NCBI RefSeq assembly: GCF_002157685.2 | Contig: NZ_AP026738.1 | Location: 1,240,001-1,304,000, forward strand | DNA: 64,000 nucleotides | Direction of reading: 5' to 3' | Origin: Comamonas thiooxydans | GTDB taxonomy: Bacteria; Pseudomonadota; Gammaproteobacteria; Burkholderiales; Burkholderiaceae_C | Part shown: positions 17,028 to 25,230 of the stretch, piece after piece | Layout: each line of letters begins with the position of its first letter | How positions within the stretch are numbered: position 1 is the first letter of the stretch | Notes under the pieces: generated by a model | What the model saw: the letters and a program-made list of their open reading frames with translations, nothing else | Told to the model about the DNA's origin: nothing | The model's database searches: none | Program-made: the position numbers and the translations under genes

Positions 17028-18350
17028 CTAGCCTCGGCTCAGTCGTGCCGGCACATAGCGGTCGGCCTGAATATCGGGCGAGAGGCCGTGGCTGTAGATT
17101 TCGGCCGTAACGGGCAGCAATTGCTCGTTCCATTCCTCCCACTGCCTGCGCAGCCCGGCAAAGATTGCTGGCTGATGCTCCTTGAGATTGGCGCGTTCGC
17201 GGGCGTCCTCCTCCACATTGAACAAGAACTCGTTGTCGTTGATCTTGAGGTATTTCCAGGGCCCCTTGCGCACGGCACGCTGGGCCTGGGATTTGTAGCG
17301 CCAGAACAGGCTGCGCTCGGTATTGGTCGCACGGCCTTCCAGTATGGGCAGGATGTTCTGGCCGTCGCTGGGGAAGTCGGGGTGCGGCCTGGCACCGGCA
17401 GCGGCCAGCAGCGTGGGCAGCCAGTCGAAGCTGGCGATGACCTGTTCCTGGACCTGGGGCCGGATGCGGGCGCTCCAGCGCAGCAGTGTGGGCACGCGGA
17501 TGCCGCCTTCGAGCAGCTCGGTTTTCTGGCCAGTGAAAGGCCAGGACTTGGAAAAGCGTTCGCCGCCGTTGTCGCTGGTGAAGATGACGATGGTGTTGTC
17601 GGCCTGGCCGGTGTCATCGAGCGCCTGCAGCACCTGGCCCACGGCCTTGTCCAGCGCCTCGACGATTTCTCCATATTTCTTGAGACTGCCGCCGTCGTAG
17701 TGGAACAGGTCCTTGATGTTGTGCGCGACATGCTCGTCGTCGGGCCCTTCCCAGGGCCAGTGCGGTGCCGTGAAGTGCAGCGACAGGAAAAAAGGCTTGT
17801 CCTGGCCCTTGCGCTCATGGACATAGCGCGTGGCTTCATCACCCAGGATATAGGTGTAGTAGCCCGTGCGCTCCAGGGGCTCGTTGCCTTGCCAGAGGTC
17901 GGGGCTGAACTGCTCGCCGACGCCGGGCTTGTGCGTGAAGTAGTCGATGGCACCGCTGTGGTTGCCGAAGAAATAGTCGTAGCCGCTGCGCTGCGGGCCA
18001 TAGGAGGGCGGCTTGCCGAGATGCCATTTGCCTATCAATGCCGTGTCGTAGCCGGCCTGCTTGAGCAGCGATGGCAGCGTGGGGTGATCGGCAGGCAGGC
18101 CGAGTTGTGCGCCATGGCGTGCCAACGGCTCTTCGAGCCCAGCCTGGAGCCGATACTGATAGCGCCCGGTGATCAGCGCAATGCGTGTGGCCGAGCAGAC
18201 GGCCGAGTTGGCATAGGCCTGATTGAAGCGCACGCCCTGGGCGGCGAGGCGGTCCAGATGCGGGGTCTTGAAATCGGTGGCGCCATAGACGCCCAGGTCG
18301 GCCCAGCCCAGATCGTCGGCCAGGATGAAAACGATATTCGGTGCGGTCAT
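17028..18350 (-). CDS. Type I (arylsulfatase-like) sulfatase
   Basis: The 440-residue enzyme starts at ATG 18350, giving the usual [20 protein letters not shown]; a longer frame adds an unconserved N-terminus. Metal ligands are in the ADDLG motif. The formylglycine site reads [13 protein letters not shown], a C-X-A-T-R version of the common C-X-P-S-R, with the modifiable Cys and the Arg kept. The second metal site is [10 protein letters not shown]. Such enzymes hydrolyse sulfate esters. There is no signal peptide, so it should be cytoplasmic. It starts 16 bases after a Bug receptor gene, suggesting that uptake and desulfation of one substrate are linked. No formylglycine-generating enzyme is in the window. 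Confidence 0.9.
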   Translation of the reverse strand: MTAPNIVFILADDLGWADLGVYGATDFKTPHLDRLAAQGVRFNQAYANSAVCSATRIALITGRYQYRLQAGLEEPLARHGAQLGLPADHPTLPSLLKQAGYDTALIGKWHLGKPPSYGPQRSGYDYFFGNHSGAIDYFTHKPGVGEQFSPDLWQGNEPLERTGYYTYILGDEATRYVHERKGQDKPFFLSLHFTAPHWPWEGPDDEHVAHNIKDLFHYDGGSLKKYGEIVEALDKAVGQVLQALDDTGQADNTIVIFTSDNGGERFSKSWPFTGQKTELLEGGIRVPTLLRWSARIRPQVQEQVIASFDWLPTLLAAAGARPHPDFPSDGQNILPILEGRATNTERSLFWRYKSQAQRAVRKGPWKYLKINDNEFLFNVEEDARERANLKEHQPAIFAGLRRQWEEWNEQLLPVTAEIYSHGLSPDIQADRYVPARLSRG

Positions 18351-18366
18351 GAGTCGGTCTCTCTGC

Positions 18367-19365
18367 TTATTCGATGGCAAAGCCGGAGTTGCTGATCACG
18401 GGACGCCATTTGGCGATTTCGGCCACGCGCAGCTGCTCCAGTGCCTGCGGCGTGCGCGGGTCGGGCTGCAGGGACAGCTCCGCCCATTTGGGTTGCAGCT
18501 TGGGGTCCAGCAGCGCGTGGTTGACGGCGCGGTTGACGGCGGTAATGGCTTCGGGTGAAGTGCCTTTGCGTGCCCACAGGCTGTACCAGCCGCTGCCTGT
18601 GGCCTTGGGGTAGCCGGCTTCGGCAAAGGTCGGCACATCGGGCAGCTCACGGCCGCGCTGACTGCCGAAGGTGCCCAGAATGCGCACCTTGCCTTCCTTG
18701 TGCAGCGGAGCGAGCTCGCTGGTGGTCTGGATGGCTGAGGCCAGCTGGCCGCTGATCAGATCGGTCATCATGGCCGGGCCGCCCTTGTAGGGCACATGCA
18801 CGATGTTGACGCCCGCCGCTTCACCCAGCAGCAGACCGAAGAAATGCGGCAGGCTGCCCACGGCAGGGCTGCCGAAGTTGGCTTTCTCAGGGTTGGCCTT
18901 GAGCCAGGCCACATATTCCTGAATGTTGCGCGCCGGGTGCCTGGCGGGGACGGCCAGGCCGAACTGGAAATGCGCGAGCAGACCTACCGGAGAAAAGTCG
19001 CGTGCAGGATCGTAGCCGGGCTTTTTGTAGACGATCTGCGATAGCACCGGGGTGATCAGCGGAGCGATCAGGTAGGTGCTGCCGTCGCTGGGGGCGTTGA
19101 GCAGAGTCTGTGCGGCAATCTGGCCGTTGGCGCCGGGCTTGTTGTCCACCACCACATAGTGGCTCTTGCCCAGCTGTGCGGCGATGCTTTCGGCCAGCAC
19201 GCGTGCCAGCAGATCGATGCCGCCGCCTGCGCCAAAGCCCACCAGAATGCGGCTGGCCTGAGGCACGGCGGAGATCTCGGCGGCTTTGGCCAGAGAGTTT
19301 AGGGAGAAGCCAGCGGAGCTGGCGGCGAGCAGTGATTGCTGCAGAAAGGAGCGGCGGGAATGCAT
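18367..19365 (-). CDS. Bug-family periplasmic receptor (tripartite tricarboxylate transporter type), first copy
   Basis: The 332-residue protein has an N-terminal export signal that begins MHSRRSFLQQSLLAASSAGF and could be Tat-type. The mature part shows Bug-family blocks: ILVGFGAGGGIDLLARVLAE, VVVDNKPGANGQIAAQTL, VNIVHVPYKGGPAMMTDLISGQ and LPDVPTFAEAGYP. Bug proteins bind small carboxylated ligands and either feed TctAB carriers or act as sensors. No TctAB genes are close. It is co-directional with, and 16 bases upstream of, the sulfatase, so the ligand may be a sulfated organic acid; that is inference. Confidence 0.88.
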   Translation of the reverse strand: MHSRRSFLQQSLLAASSAGFSLNSLAKAAEISAVPQASRILVGFGAGGGIDLLARVLAESIAAQLGKSHYVVVDNKPGANGQIAAQTLLNAPSDGSTYLIAPLITPVLSQIVYKKPGYDPARDFSPVGLLAHFQFGLAVPARHPARNIQEYVAWLKANPEKANFGSPAVGSLPHFFGLLLGEAAGVNIVHVPYKGGPAMMTDLISGQLASAIQTTSELAPLHKEGKVRILGTFGSQRGRELPDVPTFAEAGYPKATGSGWYSLWARKGTSPEAITAVNRAVNHALLDPKLQPKWAELSLQPDPRTPQALEQLRVAEIAKWRPVISNSGFAIE

Positions 19366-19481
19366 GGCTGGAGATCACAAAAGTGCGGCGCGTTGGCCAG
19401 TCCAGGCATTCTCAAAAAATCTCTATAAAAATAAAAATAATAAAAATTGGTTTTCAAATAACCTAATCATCTTATTTCAAA

Positions 19482-20747
19482 TCATGATTTGCTGATGCCA
19501 AAACGCTGTACCAGCGTCCATGCCGTGATGGCCGTGCAGGCCGACCAGAACCAGATGCCGAAGGCCAGCGGCATGGTGGAGTCCGCATCCAGATTCAGTC
19601 CCAGCCAATGCCCCATGGCAAAGGCCATGAGCATCATCACCAGGCCGTTGATGGCCGAGGCCGTACCCGCCGCCTGGGGGAAAGGCGCGATGGCATTGCT
19701 TTGTCCGCAGGGCATGTGAATGCCGTGGGCGATCTGGTAGAGGCAGAAGGGCAGGGCATAGGCCCAGATGCTACGCAGATCGGCCAGGGCCGCCAGACCC
19801 ATGAGGGAGCCTGCCGTCAGCGACAGCACCCCCGCCACGGCCACGGCGCGCCGCACGCTCATGCTGCGCAGCAGACGGCGGCAGGCAAAGGTGCCGGCGA
19901 TATAGCACAGCGCGTTGCCGCCCAGCATCAGCCCGTATTGCGTGCGCTCCATATGCAGCACGTTGATGTAGGTGAACGAAGAGGCAGCCAGATTGGTGAA
20001 CAGGCCCGCATAGCTGAAGCAGGTCAGCAGGTTGTAGGCCTGGAACATGGGGTTGCGCACAATGCGCGACCAGGTGCGCAGCAGATTGCCCGCTTGCAGC
20101 GCCTGCGGGTTGCGCTGGGGAATCGACTCCCTGAAGCGCAGCACCACCAGCAGCCAGGCCAGGCAGCCCATGAAGGCCTGGGCCAGCATGGTGGAACGCC
20201 AGCCCAGCCAGCCCACGAGCAGGCTGCCGCTGATGGGGGCCAGAAAGGCCAGCACGCCCAGGCCTGTCAGTGCCTTGGACATGACTTGCGCGCCCATATG
20301 CGGTGCGTAGAGATCGCGCACCACGGCACGCGCGCACATCACACCGGCGCCCAGTGCGGCGCCTTGCAGGCTGCGCCAGGCAATCAATGCCTCCATGCTC
20401 TGGGCGCTGGCGCAGCCCAGGGCGGCGATCACATAGCCGCTGATGCCCAGCAGCAAGACCGGGCGGCGGCCCAGCCGGTCCGACAGCGGGCCCCAAAGAA
20501 TCTGCGAACAGCCAAAGGCCAGCAAAAAGCCGGTCAGTGTCAGCTGGGCCTGCGAGACATGGGCGCCAAAACCTTGCTGCAGCTGAGGCAGGGCGGGCAG
20601 ATAGAGGTCGGTTGCCAGCGGCTGCAGACCCAGCAGCAGCCCCAGTGTGAGAATCACGAAGACTGCGGATTCAGGAGCACTCTTCGCTTGCTCATCAAGG
20701 GATTGAGCAAGATTTGGCTTGGAGTTCAGGGCAGGCGGCGCAGACAT
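19482..20747 (-). CDS. Bcr/CflA-type MFS drug efflux transporter
   Basis: The 421-residue protein has about twelve membrane segments. It contains the family signature LQPLATDLYLPALPQLQQGF near residues 41-60 and the MFS loop motif GPLSDRLGRRPVLLLG. A second signature is RAVVRDLYA in the fifth segment, a Bcr/CflA trait. It should exchange protons for drugs or small metabolites. An AT-rich, roughly 110-base gap separates its stop from the Bug gene that follows on the same strand. Physiological substrate unknown. Confidence 0.88.
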   Translation of the reverse strand: MSAPPALNSKPNLAQSLDEQAKSAPESAVFVILTLGLLLGLQPLATDLYLPALPQLQQGFGAHVSQAQLTLTGFLLAFGCSQILWGPLSDRLGRRPVLLLGISGYVIAALGCASAQSMEALIAWRSLQGAALGAGVMCARAVVRDLYAPHMGAQVMSKALTGLGVLAFLAPISGSLLVGWLGWRSTMLAQAFMGCLAWLLVVLRFRESIPQRNPQALQAGNLLRTWSRIVRNPMFQAYNLLTCFSYAGLFTNLAASSFTYINVLHMERTQYGLMLGGNALCYIAGTFACRRLLRSMSVRRAVAVAGVLSLTAGSLMGLAALADLRSIWAYALPFCLYQIAHGIHMPCGQSNAIAPFPQAAGTASAINGLVMMLMAFAMGHWLGLNLDADSTMPLAFGIWFWSACTAITAWTLVQRFGISKS

Positions 20748-20815
20748 AGCCAGACAGGCTATCAGAACCAGTCCATTGCTACGTATGCTGACGAGACAGT
20801 ATGTGACGATGTCGC

Positions 20816-21679
20816 TCAGCGCGGATTCAGGCCGAACAGCTCATGCAGTGCCTGGCGGTATTGCACCAGCGCCTTGGACTGGGTGTTGTGGTGGCTGGCA
20901 CCCTCGACCAGGATCAGGCGCTTGGGCTCGCGCGCCGCATCGAACAGTTGCTGGCCCAGCCGGGCCGGAATCAGCGGGTCGGCCGTACCGTGCACGACCA
21001 GCAGCGGCGAGCCGATGTCCGCCACGGTGTCGACCGAGTTGAAGCGTTGCGTGATCAACCAGTTCACGGGCAACCAGCCCCAGCGCATGGAGTCGAACAC
21101 ATCGGGAATGCTGGTGAAGGTGGACTCGACCAGCACCCCGCTTTCATTCTTGACGGAGCTGGCCAGATCGATGGCGATGGCGCCGCCCAGCGAGTGGCCG
21201 AAGATATAGCGCGGCCTGCCTGCGGCCTGGCGGCCCAGCCAGTCCCAGGCGGCGCGCGCATCCTCGGCGGCAGAGGCCTGCGAGGGCAGGGCCGGGCTGC
21301 TCTTGCCAAAGCCACGGTAGTCCACGGCCAGCACCGAAAAGCCCATGGCCTGCAGGCGCCGTATGCGTGGCGAGGAGCCCGTCACATTCCAGCGCGCTCC
21401 ATGCAGAAACAGCAGCAGCGGGGCCTGTGCATTGCCGGAAGGCATCCAGAGGGCATGCAGCCTGGCGGCGCTGCCGTCGCGGCTGCGAAAGTCTATCCAT
21501 TGCTCCTGCATGCCGGCCGTGTTGGCTCCGGGCCAACTGCGGTCGCTGGGTTGAAAAATCCAGACCCGCTGCCTGGCATCGAGTTCGCGCATGCCCCAGC
21601 TCGCGAGTGCCAGCAGCAAGGCCAGACCGAGTGCTGCCGCGATGCGGCGAGGGCTCCAGAAGCGTGAGGTTTGGGGCAT
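20816..21679 (-). CDS. Membrane-anchored alpha/beta hydrolase
   Basis: The 287-residue protein has an N-terminal hydrophobic anchor at about residues 12-29. The hydrolase domain carries LLLFLHGARWNVTG (oxyanion region), the nucleophile elbow FGHSLGGAIA, an Asp in HGTADPLIPARL, and a His in VEGASHHN. This is the YfhR/BEM46-like layout of serine peptidases and esterases, with a periplasm-facing or membrane-bound enzyme expected. Substrate unknown. It is transcribed away from the methylglyoxal synthase gene. Confidence 0.85.
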   Translation of the reverse strand: MPQTSRFWSPRRIAAALGLALLLALASWGMRELDARQRVWIFQPSDRSWPGANTAGMQEQWIDFRSRDGSAARLHALWMPSGNAQAPLLLFLHGARWNVTGSSPRIRRLQAMGFSVLAVDYRGFGKSSPALPSQASAAEDARAAWDWLGRQAAGRPRYIFGHSLGGAIAIDLASSVKNESGVLVESTFTSIPDVFDSMRWGWLPVNWLITQRFNSVDTVADIGSPLLVVHGTADPLIPARLGQQLFDAAREPKRLILVEGASHHNTQSKALVQYRQALHELFGLNPR

Positions 21680-21863
21680 GGGAAGAAGAGCGGCTGAAGA
21701 AAGCGGCTGTCAAGTGCTGTGCAAGTATGGCTGTCTGACCCGGCCCCAGTCATCTGGAGTGCATGAATTGGCGATATTCTTGCGGGTGTTTCAAGCCGCA
21801 AATGCATAGCTGGTTGCGCAGAGTTTGCGAGCGTTTGAAGCCTGTTTGAAGGATTAGTTCACT

Positions 21864-22739
21864 ATGTCGATCTGCCTGGGTCTTGCCGCCAACAAACTCC
21901 ACCACCAAACCGAGGACGCTGCGCTGTTTGCCCTGCTGCGCGCTTGCGAGGCCGGAATTCGCGAGCTCAAGCTGGGCTTTCATACCGTGGGCCGCACCTA
22001 TGACGCCATCACGGCGGCCAGCATGCTCCAGGGCTACAAGGGCCTGGTGCGCTATCCCTACGGCCGCGAGGGCGGGCTCATGAGGCTGGTGGCCGAGGTG
22101 GTGGGTATGGAGGGTGACGAGCGCACTCTTGATGGCGCCATCTACCTGATGGACCCGGTGGACCCCTCGTCCATCTTCCCCGAAGCCCTGGCCTTGAAGC
22201 GCCAGTGCGTGATTCACGGCAAGCCTTTTCTTTCCACCGTGGCCTCCACGCGCGACTGGATAGAGATGGAGCGCATTCACGCCGGTCTGGCGCGTGACCG
22301 CAATGCCGACCGCTTTCACGACTACGAAAACCAGACGCTGGCGCTGATTGCCCACGATGCCATGAAGCCCACCATGCTGGACTTTGCAGCACACAACTTC
22401 GAGTTGCTCAGCCGCTACCGCCGCCGTGTGGGTACCGGCACCACGGGCCAGAAACTCAACGAAATGGCCTGGAGCAAGGGCTGGCCTGCCGACAAGCCCT
22501 GGGTGGACCGCTACAACAGCGGTCCGCTGGGCGGCGATGCGCAGATTGCCGATCTGGTTCTGGAAAAGCGCTGCCACCGCGCCATCTTCTTTGAAGACCC
22601 GCATGTGGCACGCCAGCACGAAGCCGATATCCAGTTGCTGGAACGCGCCGTGACCACGGTCACGCACGATGCCGTCTGCAGCACCTCGCCCCAGGTGGCG
22701 CAGCGCTGGTGCGATGCGGCCGTCAAGCGCGCAGGCTGA
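21864..22739 (+). CDS. mgsA: Methylglyoxal synthase with duplicated MGS domain
   Basis: Methylglyoxal synthase turns dihydroxyacetone phosphate into methylglyoxal and phosphate. This protein is 291 residues, about twice the usual 150. The C-terminal half (from about 158) has the family's catalytic blocks: AHD at 163-165, GTGTTG at 190-195, SGPLGGD at 219-225, FFEDP at 242-246, and H252/D255. The N-terminal half follows the same fold order but reads ANK at 9-11, GREGG at 67-71 and LMDPVDP at 95-101, so it appears to have lost the catalytic residues. It may regulate or stabilise the oligomer. The gene stands alone, divergent from the hydrolase gene. Confidence 0.88.
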   Translation: MSICLGLAANKLHHQTEDAALFALLRACEAGIRELKLGFHTVGRTYDAITAASMLQGYKGLVRYPYGREGGLMRLVAEVVGMEGDERTLDGAIYLMDPVDPSSIFPEALALKRQCVIHGKPFLSTVASTRDWIEMERIHAGLARDRNADRFHDYENQTLALIAHDAMKPTMLDFAAHNFELLSRYRRRVGTGTTGQKLNEMAWSKGWPADKPWVDRYNSGPLGGDAQIADLVLEKRCHRAIFFEDPHVARQHEADIQLLERAVTTVTHDAVCSTSPQVAQRWCDAAVKRAG

Positions 22740-22755
22740 GGCGGGGTGCTGAGCG

Positions 22756-23121
22756 CTACTGGCGGTTGCGGTAGCGCTTGAGCTCGGCCTGCAGCCAGCT
22801 GGCGCTGGCTTCGGCCTCCTTGCCGCTGCAGCGCACCTGGTAGGGTTTGTGGCTGATGCTGCTCTCCGTGCCTGCGCGGGCAATGAAGTCCTCGGCCGTC
22901 GCCACCCAGCCCTTTTTGAGCAGATAGTCGTATTTGCCGCGCAGATGCTCGGCGGCTTTGGCGCTGTCATGCCAGCTGCCATTGCGCTGGAACTCGCAGC
23001 CCGAGGCTTTGAGGTGGCCGATCAGGTACTCGATCTCCTGAGTCGCGGCAGGCGTGGGCGATGCGGCAAGGCTCAAGCTGCAGGCTGCCCCCAGCAGCAA
23101 GGCGGTAACGGTGTGCTTCAT
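22756..23121 (-). CDS. DUF5329-family exported small protein
   Basis: The 121-residue protein starts at ATG 23121 (MKHTVTALLLGAACSLSLAA), which gives a clean Sec signal peptide; the longer frame upstream lacks one. The mature part holds IEYLIGHLKASGCEFQRNG, then AAEHLRGKYDYLLKKG and PYQVRCSGKEAEASA, matching the DUF5329 pattern with its two cysteines. Function is unknown. Its end converges closely on the mgsA gene. A terminator of the cupin gene lies in its promoter region. Confidence 0.75.
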   Translation of the reverse strand: MKHTVTALLLGAACSLSLAASPTPAATQEIEYLIGHLKASGCEFQRNGSWHDSAKAAEHLRGKYDYLLKKGWVATAEDFIARAGTESSISHKPYQVRCSGKEAEASASWLQAELKRYRNRQ

Positions 23122-23151
23122 GTGGGTTGATCCTACAGAAGAAGAGTCGAG

Positions 23152-23187
23152 CAAAAAACAAAGGCCGCAGCGATGGACTGCGGCCTT
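23152..23187 (-). terminator. Rho-independent terminator of the cupin gene
   Basis: On the minus strand AAGGCCGCAG (23187-23178) and CTGCGGCCTT (23170-23161) form a 10-bp stem, followed by TGTTTTTTG. It lies about 30 bases past the cupin stop. Confidence 0.85.
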
Positions 23188-23215
23188 GTCTTGGTCGGTC
23201 GAAGCCGTGTGGTGC

Positions 23216-23668
23216 TCAAGGGGCCGGTGTGGCCAGAGGCTTGCCCTTTTCCACGACATACACGCCAATCAGTTTGACCGTGCCATTGCTGGCGTTGTGT
23301 GCGTCATGAATCACACCAGCGGGCACGACAAAGGTCTCGCCGGCCTTGAGCGTGCGCGGCGGCTGGCCGTCGATCAGCAGATCGACCTCGCCCTCGCTGA
23401 TATAGCTGATCTCGTCGCCGGGGTGAGTGTGGCGGCCCGCGCGCGAGCCTGGGGCGACCTCCACCTTGGCTACCACGGCTTCGCGACCCGGTACCGAAAC
23501 ATCCGCCTTGCCTACCATGGTCCGGGACAGGCCTCCGGTCTGGGCCGCACCCGGTTGGGCCGCACTCGGCTGGGGTGCAGCAGCCTGGGCCAGGGCATTC
23601 TGGCTGAACAGCATGAAGGCGCTGCTGCAAAGCAGGGTCGAAAAGCTGGCGCGGTGAATCAAGGACAT
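23216..23668 (-). CDS. Periplasmic cupin-domain protein
   Basis: The 150-residue protein begins at ATG 23668, 8 bases after GGAGG, and has a signal peptide to about residue 28. The cupin barrel shows the metal-binding motif GRHTHPGDEISYISEG (two His and a Glu), then ETFVVPAGVIHDAHN with a third His. Such small exported cupins bind a metal and have no single known reaction. It has its own terminator and stands alone between DUF5329 and a Bug receptor gene. Confidence 0.82.
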   Translation of the reverse strand: MSLIHRASFSTLLCSSAFMLFSQNALAQAAAPQPSAAQPGAAQTGGLSRTMVGKADVSVPGREAVVAKVEVAPGSRAGRHTHPGDEISYISEGEVDLLIDGQPPRTLKAGETFVVPAGVIHDAHNASNGTVKLIGVYVVEKGKPLATPAP

Positions 23669-23845
23669 GAAATTACCCTCCAAGGTTTTTACAGAAACAA
23701 GTTGTGAAACCTGTCACTTTTACCGGGAAGGAGCGCGGGCATGCCATGGGGGCAGCCCTAGTCGCAGGGTCGCCGAAAACAAACCCGGGCGCGGTGATGC
23801 AAGCCCGTGCGGGCAGGAAAGCATATGGCGCTGCAGGCCGCTGCC

Positions 23846-24838
23846 TTAGTTGTCGCCCGTGATCCTCGCGAATTTCACCAGTTCGGAGTATTTGTCCATG
23901 TCGGTGCGCATCACCTGGGCAAGGCTTTCATTGCCCTTGGCGGGCGGGGTTCCTGCGGCTTCCAGCTTCTGGCGGATGGCCGGGTCGGCAAGACCTGCCT
24001 GTATCGCTTTTTGCAGCTTGGCCAACACTTCCGGAGGCAAGCCCTTGGGGGCGGCCAGGGCGAACCAGCCGCTCAAGGCATAGCCCTTGAGCGCGGGATG
24101 TTCCGACAGCGCCGGAACCTCCTTGAGCGTGGCGATGCGGGTGGCTGTGGTTGCGCCGAGAATCCTTATTTTTCCGGACTGCGCCAGCGGAGCTGCAGCG
24201 GTGGGCGAGAGGATGGCGAAGTCCAGATTCCCGCCGCCCAGATCGCTGGTCATGGCCGGAGAGCCCTTGTAGGGGATATGCACGAGGTAGACACCCGCAG
24301 TCTTCTTGATCAGCTCTCCCGAAAAATGCGGTGTCGAGCCAATACCGGGGCTACCGTAGCTGTATTTGCCAGGGTTGGCCTTGGCCAGTTTGACGAAGTC
24401 ATCCACGGTTTTGACAGGAACATGCGCTCCGGCCACCCACAGATTAGGGGCCAGGGCGGTCAGGCTCACCGGGGTCAGATCCACAGCCGGATCGTACTTC
24501 TGCGCGGCATTCACAAACTTGGTGCCCGCCATTTCGTTGCTGGAGCCTGCCAGCAAGGTGTAGCCGTCGGGCTTGGCCGACACCACGCGCTGCGCTCCCA
24601 CCACGCCTGCGGCGCCCGGCACGTTTTCGACCACGACGGTGGCGTTCAACTGCCTGGCCAGTATGTCCCCGACCACGCGGCCGACCATGTCGACCGAGCC
24701 GCCCGGGGCATAGCCAATCACGATGCGGATGGGCTTGCTGGGATAGGCATCCTGTGCCTGCACCGCGCCTGCGAACAGGCTGGTCATGGCACAGGCGATG
24801 CAAAGTCGGCGGGAAAGAGTGGCGCGGTCTGGATTCAT
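23846..24838 (-). CDS. Bug-family periplasmic receptor, second copy
   Basis: The 330-residue protein begins at ATG 24838; a GTG three codons earlier is possible. The signal peptide ends near VQAQDAYP. Family blocks are YPSKPIRIVIGYAPGGSVDM, VVVENVPGAAGVVGAQRV, GIGSTPHFSGELIK and VYLVHIPYKGSPAM. The gene stands alone, with no TctAB or catabolic genes attached, as is common for Bug receptors in this bacterial group. Ligand unknown, probably a small organic acid. Confidence 0.86.
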   Translation of the reverse strand: MNPDRATLSRRLCIACAMTSLFAGAVQAQDAYPSKPIRIVIGYAPGGSVDMVGRVVGDILARQLNATVVVENVPGAAGVVGAQRVVSAKPDGYTLLAGSSNEMAGTKFVNAAQKYDPAVDLTPVSLTALAPNLWVAGAHVPVKTVDDFVKLAKANPGKYSYGSPGIGSTPHFSGELIKKTAGVYLVHIPYKGSPAMTSDLGGGNLDFAILSPTAAAPLAQSGKIRILGATTATRIATLKEVPALSEHPALKGYALSGWFALAAPKGLPPEVLAKLQKAIQAGLADPAIRQKLEAAGTPPAKGNESLAQVMRTDMDKYSELVKFARITGDN

Positions 24839-25230
24839 AAGTCCCACAATGATTTGTGGCGAAGGTTGATTCAGTAATTGATGTTGAATTGCTCAACAAA
24901 ATTTAATTGATTGTCATGAGATTTAATATGAGGAGGAATCCATGAAAACCAGCAGTTCAACTGATTTTTAGCCAGTGTCTCGCGCCGGTAGAGCTGGCTG
25001 AACCGGTTGCAGGGAGCACTGCCGAGATTGAAAGTCCGATTTCGCTGCAGTGTTGGCTGGCGGAGGCAATCACCCCGTTGCAGTCAATCAATGATCGATA
25101 TTCCTGCTTATAGTCAGTGGCAAGGCCTGTCGAGCGCATACCATGCAACGGCGCGTTCTCCGCGGCAGCCAGCCAACCGGGCACAGATCCGGCTCACAAG
25201 CGTTTCAGTTGAATCGTCAGGGAGTCTCAG
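24839..25230. other. Intergenic region before the P-type ATPase
   Basis: These 392 bases separate a Bug receptor gene and the P-type ATPase, which are divergent. The left 130 bases are AT-rich and probably hold promoters. A 9-codon ORF with a perfect ribosome site lies at 24942-24971. The right part is GC-balanced with no gene I can support. Confidence 0.5.
24942..24971 (+). CDS. Nine-codon minicistron with strong ribosome site
   Basis: AGGAGG at 24931-24936 stands 5 bases before an ATG that opens MKTSSSTDF and then a TAG. This is either a leader peptide or the preserved 5' end of a lost gene. There is no homology to judge by. Confidence 0.25.
   Translation: MKTSSSTDF

Noticed and set aside
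17028..18350. Inactive sulfatase because the site is C-S-A-T-R rather than C-X-P-S-R
   Set aside because: The modifiable Cys and the Arg are present, and Ala in place of Pro is known in working sulfatases, so inactivity is not supported.
24957..25184. 75-codon minus-strand frame upstream of the P-type ATPase
   Set aside because: No ribosome site, no recognisable motif and composition unlike neighbouring genes.
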